From Litorilinea aerophila (GTDB lineage: Bacteria > Chloroflexota > Anaerolineae > Caldilineales > Caldilineaceae), in contig NZ_VIGC02000003.1 of assembly GCF_006569185.2 (NCBI RefSeq), forward strand, positions 62,001 to 126,000: a stretch of DNA of 64,000 nucleotides, in the 5' to 3' direction. The notes below the pieces were generated by a model. That model was not told where the DNA came from. It searched no databases and saw nothing but the letters and a program-made list of their open reading frames with translations. This document shows positions 1 to 11,184 of the stretch, piece by piece (within the stretch, counting starts at the first letter, position 1; each line of letters opens with the position of its first letter). Both the position numbers and the translations under genes were made by a program.

Positions 1-1699
1 CTGTAGCGGCGGCAGCCAGCGCTGCCTGGATTTTCTCCTCCTCATTCACCACCCGCTGACGGATTTCTGCCCGGACCGTCTCCCCACAGCGAGGATAGAG
101 CCAGGCCAGGCGCAACACTTGCTCAAACTGCCGCACCAGCCCCCAGGCCTCTTTTCGGCGCGGCCGGGCCGGCGTAGCCGGCAGGGCAATGGGCTCCTGG
201 CTTCGGATGTCGTTGCCGTCCAGGATCTGGTCCAGCGCCCGGCAGAGGTCCGCCATTTCCCGGGCGAAGTCGGAGTCGGGAGCATCCTGGAATGCCCGGT
301 GGGCTTCATGGGGATAGCCCGCCATCAGATACCAGAAGCCGCCGATGACCTTCTCGTATGCCTCTGCCATGGGCAGCCGCTGCCACCGGGGCATCTCTGG
401 ATGGCGCCGCCGGCGTAACTGGATGCGTCGAAGGCGTTGTCGTTCCGCCTGGGAAGGGGATCCCTGGCCTGCTCCCGCGCTGTTGGCCGGCCGCAGGAGC
501 CCGGCCATCGCCTGCCCCAGGCTCCACCGGGGCCAAAACGGCCAGTGCAGAAAGTCCCGCAGGTCCCAGGCGCGTCTCTGGGCCAACGCCAGGGCGTTGC
601 CCATCAGCTGGTTGGCTTCCTGCCTGCGGAGTGCATGGCGGACGGCCTGCACCACGGCAGCATGCTGGCTCGTGTACCGCCACAGTTGCTCCGCATTGTG
701 GATCGCCGGCTTCCAGTCGGTGTTCAGCCACCTGCGCAGACATCTTTCCACCAGGGGCAGGGGCGTGATATGGGGAATCTGCTGGGTCTGGATGGCCTGG
801 CCGGCGTCTTCTGGTTCCGCTGCGTCCGGACGACAGGGAAGCCGTCCGTAGGCCAGGATGTACTGGAGCGGGCGCAGGCTGAAGACCAGGAGGCTGACCG
901 GGGCGATGGCAAAGGCAAAGGCCATCCATGTCTGATCCACGGGGCGGCGCGGCGGCAGGAACTGGTAAAAGTCCGGCAGGAAGGTGAGCAGGGGGAGGGC
1001 CGTGGAAGCCAGGGCCAGCCCCACGTCCAGGGGCCTCAGGAGTTGTCCCAGCCGGGTCCAGGCGGGCGACAGGGATCTGTGCCCATATCTGTATAACGGG
1101 ACGCGCAGGATGCTGTAGCAGAAGCCAAAGATGCTGCCCATCACCAGCCCGTGGAGCCCCAACAGGCTCCAGCCAGCCTGGGCCAGCACTTCCGGTGTGG
1201 TGAGGTTGAACGCCAGGGTGAAGGTGGCAAACATGGTGACGGCTGGGAGTATTACCGTGCAGAGCCGGTCGAACCTGTCCGCCGCCACCGTGGGTACGGC
1301 CAGCCCCACAGACAAGATGAGGGAGACCACGAACACGATCAACCCGATGACCACGGCGATGGGGGGCAGGCCAAAGAGCACGTGATACAGGGCCAACATA
1401 CCCAGGACAAGGGCCAGTAGCCAGGCGATGGCCAACCCAAACCAGAGCCAGAGGAAGTTCGCCTGGTGTGGATTCTTCCGGTACCACGCGATCCATGCCC
1501 CCCAGTTCAGCAGGTCGTGGTTCGGGGGGTTTTCTCCCTGCGCGCCGCGGAGATAGTCGTGGATGTACGGTTCGATACATTGGGGGAAAGATACCACCCA
1601 TCGATGCAGAGTGACGTAGTCACGCCAGCGGTCGGCCGAAAGCGGCTGCGTGAACCGGGGCGTCAGATCGATGGGGGGAACCACGCCAAATCGACTCAT
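1..1699 (-). CDS. Large membrane protein of unknown function, 3' end beyond the left edge
   Basis: An open frame runs on the minus strand from the ATG at 1699 to the window edge without a stop (566 codons); the rest of the gene lies outside. The composition is that of a real protein, unlike the other minus-strand frames here. After about 85 polar residues come two closely spaced hydrophobic segments (around residues 90-140), another pair near 160-205 and a third pair near 230-285. The remainder is a soluble, Arg- and Trp-rich helical region. A weak GGAG lies upstream of the start. It is transcribed divergently from the HtrA gene. I do not recognise the family. An ATPase or other domain could lie in the missing C-terminus. 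Confidence 0.7.
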   Translation of the reverse strand, partial: MSRFGVVPPIDLTPRFTQPLSADRWRDYVTLHRWVVSFPQCIEPYIHDYLRGAQGENPPNHDLLNWGAWIAWYRKNPHQANFLWLWFGLAIAWLLALVLGMLALYHVLFGLPPIAVVIGLIVFVVSLILSVGLAVPTVAADRFDRLCTVILPAVTMFATFTLAFNLTTPEVLAQAGWSLLGLHGLVMGSIFGFCYSILRVPLYRYGHRSLSPAWTRLGQLLRPLDVGLALASTALPLLTFLPDFYQFLPPRRPVDQTWMAFAFAIAPVSLLVFSLRPLQYILAYGRLPCRPDAAEPEDAGQAIQTQQIPHITPLPLVERCLRRWLNTDWKPAIHNAEQLWRYTSQHAAVVQAVRHALRRQEANQLMGNALALAQRRAWDLRDFLHWPFWPRWSLGQAMAGLLRPANSAGAGQGSPSQAERQRLRRIQLRRRRHPEMPRWQRLPMAEAYEKVIGGFWYLMAGYPHEAHRAFQDAPDSDFAREMADLCRALDQILDGNDIRSQEPIALPATPARPRRKEAWGLVRQFEQVLRLAWLYPRCGETVRAEIRQRVVNEEEKIQAALAAAAT

Positions 1700-1733
1700 G
1701 GACTTACAAGCTCCGTGGGGCACCAAAGCAGAG

Positions 1734-1762
1734 TTTCCATTCAGCCCATCTTCGCGTACAAT
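1734..1762 (+). promoter_or_regulatory. Probable sigma-70-type promoter of the HtrA gene
   Basis: TTTCCA (1734-1739), a 17-nt spacer and TACAAT (1757-1762) lie in the divergent intergenic region just before the protease gene. Four of six -35 bases and five of six -10 bases match the consensus. Confidence 0.45.
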
Positions 1763-1806
1763 GGACGTACAGGTTTCAGGCCGTGATCAGGATGGATTGG
1801 GGAACG

Positions 1807-3129
<1,323 letters not shown>

Positions 3130-3145
3130 GCCGGGCCACCCGCGC

Positions 3146-3565
3146 TTATTCTTCTATCTCAATGGTGTGCTCGGCGCTACCCTGGCGCCACACGCCCTGC
3201 GCGTCACCCACCGCCCATGTTGAGCGGATGTGGATGACCCGACGTCGGCGGGGTTCTGCCGGCTGGGGGGGCATGGGCCGCGCCCGGGCAGGTACCTGGG
3301 TTGAGGAGGCCTCTGCCCCTTGCGGCGACAGAGGCGCCGAGACGCGCTGGTTCAACTTGCGCAGGAGCAACCGCCAGCCGGCCCGTAAGGCCAGGCTAGT
3401 GACGCCGGCCAACACCGGCAGGGCTGCCCGCCCGACCACCGCAGGCAGGCTGTTGCCCCGGGCCGGCAGCGCTGCCTCGTGGTCATATCCACAGCGGACA
3501 CAGAAACGGGCGTCCAGGGAACTGTCCTGGCCACATTGGGGACAGATACGTCGTACGTTGCTCAT
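3146..3565 (-). CDS. Zinc-ribbon protein of unknown function
   Basis: 139 residues. The N-terminus holds a double-cysteine zinc ribbon: Cys8-x2-Cys11 (CPQCG) and Cys22-x2-Cys25 (CVRCG). A weakly hydrophobic stretch (about residues 39-60, AVVGRAALPVLAGV) might be a membrane segment or amphipathic helix. The rest is Pro/Arg-rich with an acidic C-terminal tail (EIEE). This layout is common for small uncharacterised bacterial zinc_ribbon proteins. It faces the HtrA gene across 16 bp, so the two transcripts converge. No specific function can be assigned. Confidence 0.75.
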   Translation of the reverse strand: MSNVRRICPQCGQDSSLDARFCVRCGYDHEAALPARGNSLPAVVGRAALPVLAGVTSLALRAGWRLLLRKLNQRVSAPLSPQGAEASSTQVPARARPMPPQPAEPRRRRVIHIRSTWAVGDAQGVWRQGSAEHTIEIEE

Positions 3566-3631
3566 GGGCTCCTGTCACTTTCCAGACGTGACGCTACCGG
3601 GGACAACCACAGATTTTCACCCACCCATCGT

Positions 3632-3670
3632 TTGAAAACCGTTCTTGAAAACCGTTCTTGAAAATCGTCC
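3632..3670. repeat. 13-bp tandem repeat, three units
   Basis: TTGAAAACCGTTC occurs twice exactly (3632-3644, 3645-3657) and once with changes (3658-3670). It lies between the zinc-ribbon gene and the 3' end of patB, and no gene covers it. Confidence 0.85.
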
Positions 3671-3719
3671 AGGGCCAGGGTGGCTGACGGGGCCAGTGTA
3701 CCACCGGGGTCCAGTTCGG

Positions 3720-4928
3720 TCAACCCTGCAGCGCACGGGCCATGCGGGCCAGGGCTTCCTCCAGGGTGGCGCGGGGACAGCCGTAGTTCAGGCGCACAAA
3801 CCCTTCTCCCGCGGGGCCGAATGCCGCGCCATCGTTCAACGCCACCTTCGCCTCTTCCAGGAAAAACTGCTGGGGCTTAGCAGGCAGATGAGCTTCCCGG
3901 CAGTCGATCCAGAGCAGATAGGTGGCCTCGGGCACGGTGGTCTTGAGCTGGGGCATGTGGCGCGCCAGGTAGTCCACGGCAAAGTCCCGGTTGGCGGTCA
4001 GGTACGCCAGCAGCGCCGAGAGCCATGCGTCACCCTCCCGGTAGGCCGCCAGGGCTGCCACAAAGCCCATCACGTTGATGTGGGGCACGATGCCGGCCTT
4101 GGCCCGCTCCAGCCGGCGGCGCAGGTCGGCGTTGGGGACAATGGCCATGCTGCAGCCCAGGCCGGGAATGTTGTAGGTCTTGCTGGGGGCCACCAGGGTG
4201 ATGGTGCGGGCTGCGATCTCCGGGTCCAGGCTCGCGATGGGCACGTGTCGGGTCTCGCCCATGAGCAGGTCGCAGTGGATTTCGTCGGAGCAGATGACCA
4301 GATCATGTCGGGCGCAGAGCTCGGCCATGGTGCTCAGCTCGGCCGGCGTGAAGGCTCGCCCCACCGGGTTGTGGGGATTGCACAGGATGAAGAGGCGGGT
4401 GCGTTCATCCAGGGCCGCCTGGAATGCGTCCGGGTCAAACTCGTAGCGGGGATGGAGGCGATCCTGGTGGCGCACCTGGGAGACGGCCAGGTCTGCGGTC
4501 TGTAGCCGGCGATCCTGGTTGCCTGGCGCGGTGAGGAAGGGCGGGTAGACCGGCGTGCTGACCACCACCGCGTCCCCTGGCTCGCCGATGGCCCGGGTCA
4601 CCACGTTGAGGCCGCAGACCAGGCCCGGCAGAAAGAGGATGTCGTCGGGGCTGATCTGCCAGCGGTGGAGCCTGGCCATCCGTTCGCAGATGAGTTCCTT
4701 GAGGGCCAGCGGCTCCATGCCGTAGCCGAAGATGCCGTGGTCCACCCGCTGGTGGAGGGCCTCCAGCACGGCTGGCGGTGAGGGGAAGTCCATGTCGGCT
4801 ACCCAGAGGGGCAGCACATCGTCGCCGTAGACGCCCCATTTGGCGCTGTCGCTCCCGCGGCGCTCCACGTACTGGTCGAAGTTGTAGGAATCGGCGTGCA
4901 AGGTATCGAAATTACCAGAAGAAGACAT
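3720..4928 (-). CDS. patB: PatB/MalY-type PLP-dependent cystathionine beta-lyase (C-S lyase)
   Basis: Class I/II fold aminotransferase of the MalY/PatB subfamily, which cleaves C-S bonds of cystathionine or related thioethers, releasing pyruvate and ammonia. The N-terminus shows the family signature (FDQYVERRGSDSAKWG) and VADMDFPSPP. SDEIHCDLL contains the PLP-ring Asp, and the Schiff-base lysine is Lys250 in APSKTYNIPGL. The C-terminus has the substrate-carboxylate Arg in VRLNYGCPR. Length (402) is typical. It lies just downstream of, and in the same direction as, the Mrp operon (59-bp gap), but no functional link is evident. A general aminotransferase is the alternative; the WVADMDF and SKTYN motifs favour PatB. 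Confidence 0.9.
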   Translation of the reverse strand: MSSSGNFDTLHADSYNFDQYVERRGSDSAKWGVYGDDVLPLWVADMDFPSPPAVLEALHQRVDHGIFGYGMEPLALKELICERMARLHRWQISPDDILFLPGLVCGLNVVTRAIGEPGDAVVVSTPVYPPFLTAPGNQDRRLQTADLAVSQVRHQDRLHPRYEFDPDAFQAALDERTRLFILCNPHNPVGRAFTPAELSTMAELCARHDLVICSDEIHCDLLMGETRHVPIASLDPEIAARTITLVAPSKTYNIPGLGCSMAIVPNADLRRRLERAKAGIVPHINVMGFVAALAAYREGDAWLSALLAYLTANRDFAVDYLARHMPQLKTTVPEATYLLWIDCREAHLPAKPQQFFLEEAKVALNDGAAFGPAGEGFVRLNYGCPRATLEEALARMARALQG

Positions 4929-4987
4929 GATGGATCCGTAACGGTTGTGTGATGGCGTTATGATAGATGGCCGGGGAGGAGAGGCAG

Positions 4988-5368
4988 CTACCGCTGGCCC
5001 ACCTCCCCGGCTGTTTTCTGTCGGGCTTGTGAGCCCAGAGCCTGTTGATCCCGGGCCAGATCGTCGTAGTGCAGGATGAACCGGCGGCGGGGGTCGTTGC
5101 GGTAGGTGGCCCGGGCCATGGTGGTGGTGGCGATGGGCGACGTGATGAAGAAGAGGACGATCAAGATCAACATCCGCAGCAATTCGCCCTGGCCATAGTA
5201 GAGGCCGGCGCTGAGGAGCAGGCAGCTTACCCCCAGGGTGGCCGCCTTGCCGGCTGCGTGCATGCGGGCGTAGACGTCCGGCAGCCGCAGGATGCCGATG
5301 GCGCTGATCAGGTTAAAGAGCACCCCCACTGCGGCCAGGGCCAGGATGAGCCCTTCCCAAAGCGTCAT
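4988..5368 (-). CDS. mrpG: Na+/H+ antiporter subunit MrpG/MnhG
   Basis: Last gene of the mrpABCDEFG operon. The chosen start is the ATG at 5368, preceded by GAGGG, giving 126 residues; an in-frame upstream start would add an unrelated polar leader overlapping mrpF. The PhaG/MnhG domain has three membrane helices, and the family signature GILRLPDVYARMHA is intact. The C-terminal tail is polar and cytoplasmic. The subunit is part of the hetero-oligomeric Mrp antiporter that exports Na+ in exchange for H+. mrpF ends 5 bp upstream. Confidence 0.92.
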   Translation of the reverse strand: MTLWEGLILALAAVGVLFNLISAIGILRLPDVYARMHAAGKAATLGVSCLLLSAGLYYGQGELLRMLILIVLFFITSPIATTTMARATYRNDPRRRFILHYDDLARDQQALGSQARQKTAGEVGQR

Positions 5369-5373
5369 GATCG

Positions 5374-5694
5374 TTACCCTCGCTTCTCTGAAATGTGCCG
5401 CTCGGTCCGTTCTGGCTCCCACTCGGTGACGTTGGCCTGCTCCAGGTAGCGGGCCAGCATGACCGTACCCAGGAAGCCCAGGGCCGCGGTCACAATGGCC
5501 ACGTCCAGCAGGACGGCCGCCTCGCCCCGCAGGGCAATCAGGGCCAGGATCCCCACCGCGTGGATGGCGATGATGTCGAAAGCCACCGTGCGGTTGGGCA
5601 GGTTCGGGCCTAAGTACAGGCGGATGAAACAGAGGACCAGGGAGATGCTCAGGATGGCGGTGAGGATGGTCAGCCCGGTTTCAAAGATGTTCAT
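5374..5694 (-). CDS. mrpF: Na+/H+ antiporter subunit MrpF/MnhF
   Basis: 106-residue small membrane subunit with three predicted helices. It carries the characteristic LGPNLPNRTVAFD loop and a conserved acidic segment (LLDVAIVTAALGFLG). It overlaps mrpE by 4 bp, a coupling arrangement typical of this operon. It is needed for assembly and function of the Mrp complex in characterised systems; here this is inferred from position and motif. Confidence 0.92.
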   Translation of the reverse strand: MNIFETGLTILTAILSISLVLCFIRLYLGPNLPNRTVAFDIIAIHAVGILALIALRGEAAVLLDVAIVTAALGFLGTVMLARYLEQANVTEWEPERTERHISEKRG

Positions 5695-6236
5695 ATTGCT
5701 TCCTCTCCCCTCGAAATTTGCCAGATCAGGCGCTCAAACCCCTGTTTGATGGAACGCCGGAACTTTTCTGGATCTTCTACCACCAGGTTGTGGACGTACA
5801 GGACCTTGCGCCCCGTGGTGTCCTGACCCAGCTCCACGCTCAGGGTGCCGGGCGTGAGGGTGATCACCGAGGCCAGCACGGTGATCTCCAGGTCGGTGGT
5901 GATATCCAGTGGAATGGCCACAATGCCCGGATCCAGCCGGGGGCGGGGTTGCAGCACCAGCCAGGCCAGCTCGATGTTGCTGACCAGGATTTCCCAGATG
6001 ACGTGGGCCAGAAAGATGGTGACTCGCACGTTGTGGTGCAGGTAGTCCCGCCGATAGATCATCAAGATCAGGTGACCCACCACAAAGCCAATCCCATACT
6101 CCCAAAAGTTGCCGAAGATGGGAAAAAAGGCCGGCCAGAGCAGGGCGATGAGCACGTTGATGGTCAGCAGCAGGGCCATCCCCCGGGGGGTCGGGCCTTC
6201 GGCTTCCGTTGGGCGTTGCGGACGGTTATTCGCCAT
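5691..6236 (-). CDS. mrpE: Na+/H+ antiporter subunit MrpE/MnhE
   Basis: 181 residues. A polar N-terminal tail is followed by two or three membrane helices (LLLTINVLIALLWPAFF; FVVGHLILMIY; FLAHVIWEILVSNIE) and a soluble C-terminal domain. ITLTPGTLSVEL is the family's conserved TPGT motif. It overlaps mrpD by 11 bp and mrpF by 4 bp, so translation is probably coupled. Length is close to the usual 158-170, with a slightly long N-terminus. Confidence 0.92.
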   Translation of the reverse strand: MANNRPQRPTEAEGPTPRGMALLLTINVLIALLWPAFFPIFGNFWEYGIGFVVGHLILMIYRRDYLHHNVRVTIFLAHVIWEILVSNIELAWLVLQPRPRLDPGIVAIPLDITTDLEITVLASVITLTPGTLSVELGQDTTGRKVLYVHNLVVEDPEKFRRSIKQGFERLIWQISRGEEAI

Positions 6237-7806
6237 GATCCTTCATCCCCAAAAATTCGATCTGATCCGTGGGCGCCACTGCCTGGATGTAGCCTTCCCG
6301 GTCCAGAACCTGGCGGGCGGCGATATCCGACCAGCGGAAGACCGGCCCGCTGAAGAGGCCGATGGCCAGGCTCAGGGCCACCAACAGGGCGATGGGGAAC
6401 AGGGTCAGCCAGCGCCGTTGGGGTTGGGCCAGGGGCGCGATGGGGTAGATGGGCTGTACCGCCTGGCCGAAAAAGGCCTTCTGCCACAGGCGAACCATGC
6501 TCATCAGGGTCAACAGCCCTACGCCCAGGCTGACGGCCGCGATCAACCAGTGGCCGGTGTCCAGGGCCGCCTGGAGCAGGCTCAATTTGCTGACAAAGCC
6601 GCTGGAAGGTGGAACGCCGGCCAGGGACATGGCAGCAAAGAAGAAGAGAAAAGCCAGCATGGGCCGACGGGTGAGCAGACCCGACAACTGATCCCGCAGC
6701 AGGCTGCCGCTGCCCACTTCGATCTCGGCTGCCCCTCCGGCCATGAGCAGCGCCGTCTTCACGATCATGTGGTGGACCAGGTACAGGATGCCCGCGGCCA
6801 GACCGAAGCTGGGGCCAAGCTGGCCCACGCTCATGGCCAGGCCCAGGCCCATGACCATGTAGCCCACCTGGCTGATGATGTGGAAGCTCAGCACCCGGCG
6901 TATGGTATTGACTGCCATGGCCCCGAACACGCCCGTCAACATGGTGAAGCCGGCGATGGCCAGGATCAGGGCCTGCCAGCGGCTGAGATACTCTGGAAAA
7001 AGGAGGGGATAGATACGGAACAGGGTATAGATGCCCACCTTGGTCAACAGGCCGCCGAAAAAGGCCGTCACCGAAGGGTGAGGCGTGTGGTAGCTGCCCG
7101 GCAGCCAGAAGAAGAGGGGAAAGAGCCCCGCCTTGCTGCTGAAGGCAATCAGCAGCAGCCCGGCCACCAGCGTCTGGACCGACTGGGGCGCCTGGGGCAG
7201 CCGCTGGGCCAGATGGGCCATGTTGAGGGTGCCCACCGTGCCGTAGATGACCCCCACCGCAGCCAGGAAAAGGGTCGAGGCCAGCAGGTTGAGCACCACA
7301 TAGCGGATGCCGCCGTTGATCTGGTTGCGCTGGCCGCCCAGGGTGAGCAGGGCAAAGCTGGCCATGAGCAGGACTTCAAAAAAGACGTAGAGGTTGAAAA
7401 TATCCCCGGCCAGAAACGCGCCGTTCACCCCCATGAGCAGGAAAAGCAGCAACGGGAAATAGTTCATCCGGGCCCGTTGGTCCAGGGTGCCCATGGCGTA
7501 AAAGACCGTGGCAAAGGCCAGGATGCCCGTCAGGGTGAGCATGATGGCGCTCAGCCCGTCGGCGAAGACGGTAATGCCGAAGGGCGCCGGCCACAGGCCC
7601 ATCTGCAGGACCAGGCGATGGCCCTGCAAGGTGTAGACCAGGAGCACCAGCGCAATGGCCAGGTTGGCCGTGACGGCCACCGCGGCAATCCGCCGCTGCC
7701 AGCGGCCGGCGTTGCGATATCCCCAGCGGGTAAAGGGCAGCCCCAGCGCGGCAGCCAGCAACGGCAGCACGATGGGGGCGGCCAGCCAGTTCGGATTGAG
7801 GGTCAT
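6226..7806 (-). CDS. mrpD: Na+/H+ antiporter subunit MrpD/MnhD (proton-pumping NuoN-like subunit)
   Basis: 526-residue polytopic protein of the complex-I NuoL/M/N superfamily with about 14 helices. The conserved proton-path glutamate is in the helix YVFFEVLLM, and the lysine-containing helix GLLTKVGIYTLFRIYP and SSKAGLFPLFFWLPG (conserved Lys) are present. MrpD is one of the two ion-translocating subunits of the Mrp complex. It overlaps mrpC by 4 bp. NuoN or HyfF-type proteins are related, but the seven-gene context settles the call. Confidence 0.94.
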   Translation of the reverse strand: MTLNPNWLAAPIVLPLLAAALGLPFTRWGYRNAGRWQRRIAAVAVTANLAIALVLLVYTLQGHRLVLQMGLWPAPFGITVFADGLSAIMLTLTGILAFATVFYAMGTLDQRARMNYFPLLLFLLMGVNGAFLAGDIFNLYVFFEVLLMASFALLTLGGQRNQINGGIRYVVLNLLASTLFLAAVGVIYGTVGTLNMAHLAQRLPQAPQSVQTLVAGLLLIAFSSKAGLFPLFFWLPGSYHTPHPSVTAFFGGLLTKVGIYTLFRIYPLLFPEYLSRWQALILAIAGFTMLTGVFGAMAVNTIRRVLSFHIISQVGYMVMGLGLAMSVGQLGPSFGLAAGILYLVHHMIVKTALLMAGGAAEIEVGSGSLLRDQLSGLLTRRPMLAFLFFFAAMSLAGVPPSSGFVSKLSLLQAALDTGHWLIAAVSLGVGLLTLMSMVRLWQKAFFGQAVQPIYPIAPLAQPQRRWLTLFPIALLVALSLAIGLFSGPVFRWSDIAARQVLDREGYIQAVAPTDQIEFLGMKDHGE

Positions 7807-8369
7807 CTCCCATCCACCTCTTTACGCTGTTGGGCTTCACGTTCCGGGGCTGGGGGCTCTCCCTCAGCCGATTCTTCCGAGCCCGTCCGGCGGCGATATT
7901 CTTCCACCAGGGAGTATTCCAGCCACTCGTAGTCGTCGGCCTCGGTTTCCAGGTCGCTCAGGTAGTGGCCGTCACTGGCGAAGGGGTCGCCCATGGTGCT
8001 GGCCGCCAGCCGCTCTTCCCCCTCAACGCCACCCTCTTCAGCAGTTTCGGCATCGGCCAGGCTGTTGCGCCGATTCACCAGGACCACCACGAAGGCGGTG
8101 ACGCCGAAGCTGATGACGATGGCCGTCAGGATCAGGGCCTGGGGAAGGGGATCCACGAAACGGCTGATGTCTCCGGTGAAGGACTCCTTGTCGGCCACAA
8201 TGGGCGGGATGCCCCGGGCCATTCCGCTGGTGCCGAAGAGCAGCAGGTTGACCGCATAGCTCAACAGGCTCAGTCCCAGGATGAGCTTGATGGGATCCCG
8301 CCGCAGCAGGAGATAGGTGCCGGTGGCAAAGAGCAGGCCAACCAGCAGGGCTACCAAGAGGCCGATCAC
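7803..8369 (-). CDS. mrpC: Na+/H+ antiporter subunit MrpC/MnhC with long acidic C-terminal tail
   Basis: NuoK-like subunit. The GTG at 8369 is chosen because it overlaps the mrpB stop (GTGA) and starts directly in the first helix ([17 protein letters not shown]); upstream in-frame codons give an unrelated leader. Three helices and the [21 protein letters not shown] motif match the family. Unusually, about 70 residues of Glu/Asp-rich sequence follow the last helix (after [11 protein letters not shown]), so the 188 residues exceed the usual ~113. The tail is predicted to be soluble, with no known role. Confidence 0.9.
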   Translation of the reverse strand: MIGLLVALLVGLLFATGTYLLLRRDPIKLILGLSLLSYAVNLLLFGTSGMARGIPPIVADKESFTGDISRFVDPLPQALILTAIVISFGVTAFVVVLVNRRNSLADAETAEEGGVEGEERLAASTMGDPFASDGHYLSDLETEADDYEWLEYSLVEEYRRRTGSEESAEGEPPAPEREAQQRKEVDGR

Positions 8370-8800
8370 GCTTCTTCTCCCCCTTCGCTGGCCTCGCTCT
8401 TGCTCAAACCGAGGAGGAATGAGGTCACCACCGCCACCACCACCAGGAAGACGCCCAGGTCGAAGAGCTGGGGCGTGCCGAAATCCAGCTCCAACTGGCC
8501 CAGATGAATGGACGCCCACACGCCTTTGAAAAAGCCGCCCTGGCGGAAGCCAATGAGCGCGGCGGCGCCGGCTACCAACAGCCCGATGCCGGCCATGGGG
8601 TGCAGGTAGGGGCCGATGAGGCGCCGGACATATTCATCCCCCCGGCTGAGGATCTGAAGCTGAAAGGCCGCGGCCGCGGCCAGCCCGGCGATGAAGCCGC
8701 CCCCAGGCTCGTTGTGTCCCCGCAGGAAGAGGAAAACGGCCAGGATCAGCAAAATGGGCGTCAAAATACGATCCAGCAGGCGCAGGTAAAGTTCTGGCAT
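8366..8800 (-). CDS. mrpB: Na+/H+ antiporter subunit MrpB/MnhB
   Basis: 144 residues with four predicted helices. The family signature [20 protein letters not shown] is clear near residues 29-48. It lies 5 bp after mrpA and overlaps mrpC by 4 bp. It is a structural membrane subunit of the Mrp complex; the same domain also occurs at the C-terminus of MrpA. Confidence 0.93.
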   Translation of the reverse strand: MPELYLRLLDRILTPILLILAVFLFLRGHNEPGGGFIAGLAAAAAFQLQILSRGDEYVRRLIGPYLHPMAGIGLLVAGAAALIGFRQGGFFKGVWASIHLGQLELDFGTPQLFDLGVFLVVVAVVTSFLLGLSKSEASEGGEEA

Positions 8801-8805
8801 GCCAC

Positions 8806-11184
8806 TTACCCTTCCTCAGAATCATGGTTCAGGGCGATCCGGTCGGCCGGCCGGGGGCGCAGGCGAGCCGAGCGCAGGAGAGCGTAGCCGCCCACCGCGG
8901 CAATGGCCAGCACCGTGATCTCGCCCATGGTGTCAAAACCGCGGAAGTCCACCAGGATCACGTTGACCACGTTGGCTCCGTGGCCGCCTGGCACCGCATT
9001 CAGCGAAAAATAGTCGCTGATGGTGGGGAGAAAGCGAGGCCCCACACTGAACAGAGTCAGTCCAAAGCCCAACAAGCCCACCAGCACCGAGACCACCAGG
9101 TTGCGGATCCGCACCACCCGGCTGAGGGGGGGCAGGGATTGGGGCGGGATCTTGTAGAAGACCAGGACCAGAAGCACCACGGTCAGGATGTCCACCAGGA
9201 GCTGGGTCAGGGCCAGGTCTGGCGCGTCGAAGATGACGAAGAAGAGGGTCACGGTGATGCCCACCACGCCGATGCTGACGATGGCGTTGAGGCGGGTCTG
9301 GGCGCGCACGGTGGTGATGGCCGCCACAATGGCCAGCGCCACCAGTACCACCTCCTCGAAGTAGACGCCGGCGCTCCAGTCGATGGGCAGGTCCTCGGGC
9401 CAGCGGACCTGGGTGAGCGCCCCAACCAGGGCCACCACCGCGGCCAGCAACACCACGCTGGCCTGGGAGGCCAGGGTGCCACCCTGAACTGTGCGGGTGC
9501 TCCAGGCCGCCAGGTCATAGAGACCGTAGATCAGCCGGTCAAAGAGGTAGGTGCCGTTGAGCCAGGACGGGGTGGTGGCCAGGAGTCGGCGCAGGGCCGA
9601 GCGGATGGCGAAGAAGCCCACGCCCACGGCAATGGCCGCCAGACTGACCAGCAGGGTGGGGGTGACGCCATGCCACAAGGCCAGGTGCACTTCCACCGGG
9701 TGGCCGGCAATGGCGCTGGCCGTGGGGGTGAGCAGGGGTTTCTCCACCGCCGTCAGGACAAAGGGAATGGCGGTGCCCACCAGGGTCAGGGCCAGGGGGG
9801 CGAAGACAAAGCCAAACCCCGGTGCGTGATGGACGTGGGCCGCTTCTTCGGGCGCTTCCCGTCGGAAGAAGGCCTCCCAGAGCAGGGTGAGGCTGTAGCC
9901 CACAAAGAGGGCCCCACCCAGCGCCGCCACCCCCAGCCCGATCCAGCCCACCCAGGGGACGTCGTGTTCCGCATGGTGGAAGAAGGTTTCCAGCAGGGTT
10001 TCCTTAGCCAGGAAGCCAAAGAAGGGCGGAAGGCCCGCCATGGAGAGGCCGGCCAGCACCGCCGTGGCTGCCACCCAGGGCAGCTCCCGGCCCAGGCGGG
10101 CAAAACGGCGCAGATCCCGGGTGCCGGTGGCGTGGTCCACAATGCCGGCCACCAGGAAGAGGGGGCCCTTGTACAGGGCATGGGCCAGGATGCCCACCAC
10201 CGCGGCCACGTAGGCCGCTTCGCTGTGGAAGGCCAGGAGCATCACCAGGAAGCCCAGCTGGCTCACCGTGGCGTTGGCCAACACGGCCTTCAGGTCATAG
10301 TAACGGAAGGCGCTGACCGCGCCCAGGAGCATGGTGGCCGCGCCCACCGTCAGCAGGCTCCAGAACCAGAGGTCGGTCCCGCTGAGCGCGGGGTGGAGGC
10401 GGGCCAGCAGGAAGATGCCGGCCTTGACCATGGTGGCCGAGTGCAGGTAGGCGCTGGCCGGGGTCGGGGCGGCCATGGCGCCCGGCAGCCAGAAGTGGAA
10501 GGGGAATTGGGCCGATTTGGTAAAGGCCCCCAGCAGGATCAGGAACAGAGCCACCCCGTAGTAGGGGCTGGCGTCCAGGTTGGGCGTGAACAGGATGTCG
10601 CTGATGGTGTAGGTGCCCACGCTCTGCCCCAGGAGGACCATGCCGGCCAACATGGCCAACCCGCCAAAGCCGGTGACGATGAGGGCCCGCCGACCGCCAT
10701 CCCGGGCTTCCTTCTTCTCGTGCTCAAACGAGATGAGCAGGTAGCTGGTGATGCTGGTCCCTTCCCAAAAGACGAAAAGGGTCAGCAGATTGTCCGACCA
10801 GACGATGCCCAGCATGCTCACCATGAACAGGAAGAGCAGGCTGTAAAAATAGCCCTGCCGGGGATGATCTTCCAGATAGTATCCCGTGTACAGAGCCACC
10901 GCCGCGCCGATCCCGGCCACAATCAGGCCGAAGAAGAGGGCCAGCCCATCCAGGCGCAGGATGATCTCCAGCCCCAGCGCCGCGGACCAGGGGTAGCGCT
11001 CGTGCAGGAAGATGCCCTGGCTAACCGGCTGGAGTTGGGTCAGGAGCATGGCCGTCACCAGGGCCGGCGGGATCGCAGCCACCCATCCCACATGGCGGAA
11101 GCGATGGGGGCGCAGAAGCCAGAGGAGGGGGCTGGATACAGCCAGGAGGAGAAGGCTCAAGAGCAACAGCGGCTGAGGTTGCAT
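8806..11184 (-). CDS. mrpA: Na+/H+ antiporter subunit MrpA/MnhA (NuoL-like)
   Basis: First gene of the operon and its largest subunit (792 residues). The N-terminal ~500 residues are NuoL-like, with about 14 helices, the [12 protein letters not shown] segment containing the functional Glu, and [16 protein letters not shown]. The C-terminal part contains MrpA-specific helices and an MnhB-like stretch ([26 protein letters not shown]... [11 protein letters not shown]). MrpA and MrpD form the ion-translocating core that couples inward H+ flow to Na+ export, supporting pH and sodium homeostasis. It is divergent from the DMT exporter gene; I could not fix a confident promoter in the 187-bp spacer. 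Confidence 0.94.
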   Translation of the reverse strand: MQPQPLLLLSLLLLAVSSPLLWLLRPHRFRHVGWVAAIPPALVTAMLLTQLQPVSQGIFLHERYPWSAALGLEIILRLDGLALFFGLIVAGIGAAVALYTGYYLEDHPRQGYFYSLLFLFMVSMLGIVWSDNLLTLFVFWEGTSITSYLLISFEHEKKEARDGGRRALIVTGFGGLAMLAGMVLLGQSVGTYTISDILFTPNLDASPYYGVALFLILLGAFTKSAQFPFHFWLPGAMAAPTPASAYLHSATMVKAGIFLLARLHPALSGTDLWFWSLLTVGAATMLLGAVSAFRYYDLKAVLANATVSQLGFLVMLLAFHSEAAYVAAVVGILAHALYKGPLFLVAGIVDHATGTRDLRRFARLGRELPWVAATAVLAGLSMAGLPPFFGFLAKETLLETFFHHAEHDVPWVGWIGLGVAALGGALFVGYSLTLLWEAFFRREAPEEAAHVHHAPGFGFVFAPLALTLVGTAIPFVLTAVEKPLLTPTASAIAGHPVEVHLALWHGVTPTLLVSLAAIAVGVGFFAIRSALRRLLATTPSWLNGTYLFDRLIYGLYDLAAWSTRTVQGGTLASQASVVLLAAVVALVGALTQVRWPEDLPIDWSAGVYFEEVVLVALAIVAAITTVRAQTRLNAIVSIGVVGITVTLFFVIFDAPDLALTQLLVDILTVVLLVLVFYKIPPQSLPPLSRVVRIRNLVVSVLVGLLGFGLTLFSVGPRFLPTISDYFSLNAVPGGHGANVVNVILVDFRGFDTMGEITVLAIAAVGGYALLRSARLRPRPADRIALNHDSEEG

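Noticed and set aside
306-1601. Long minus-strand reading frame (431 codons) in the first 1.6 kb
   Set aside because: Its product is Pro/Arg/Gly-rich and repetitive with no helices. Another minus-strand frame (1-1699) gives clear membrane segments and is the real gene.
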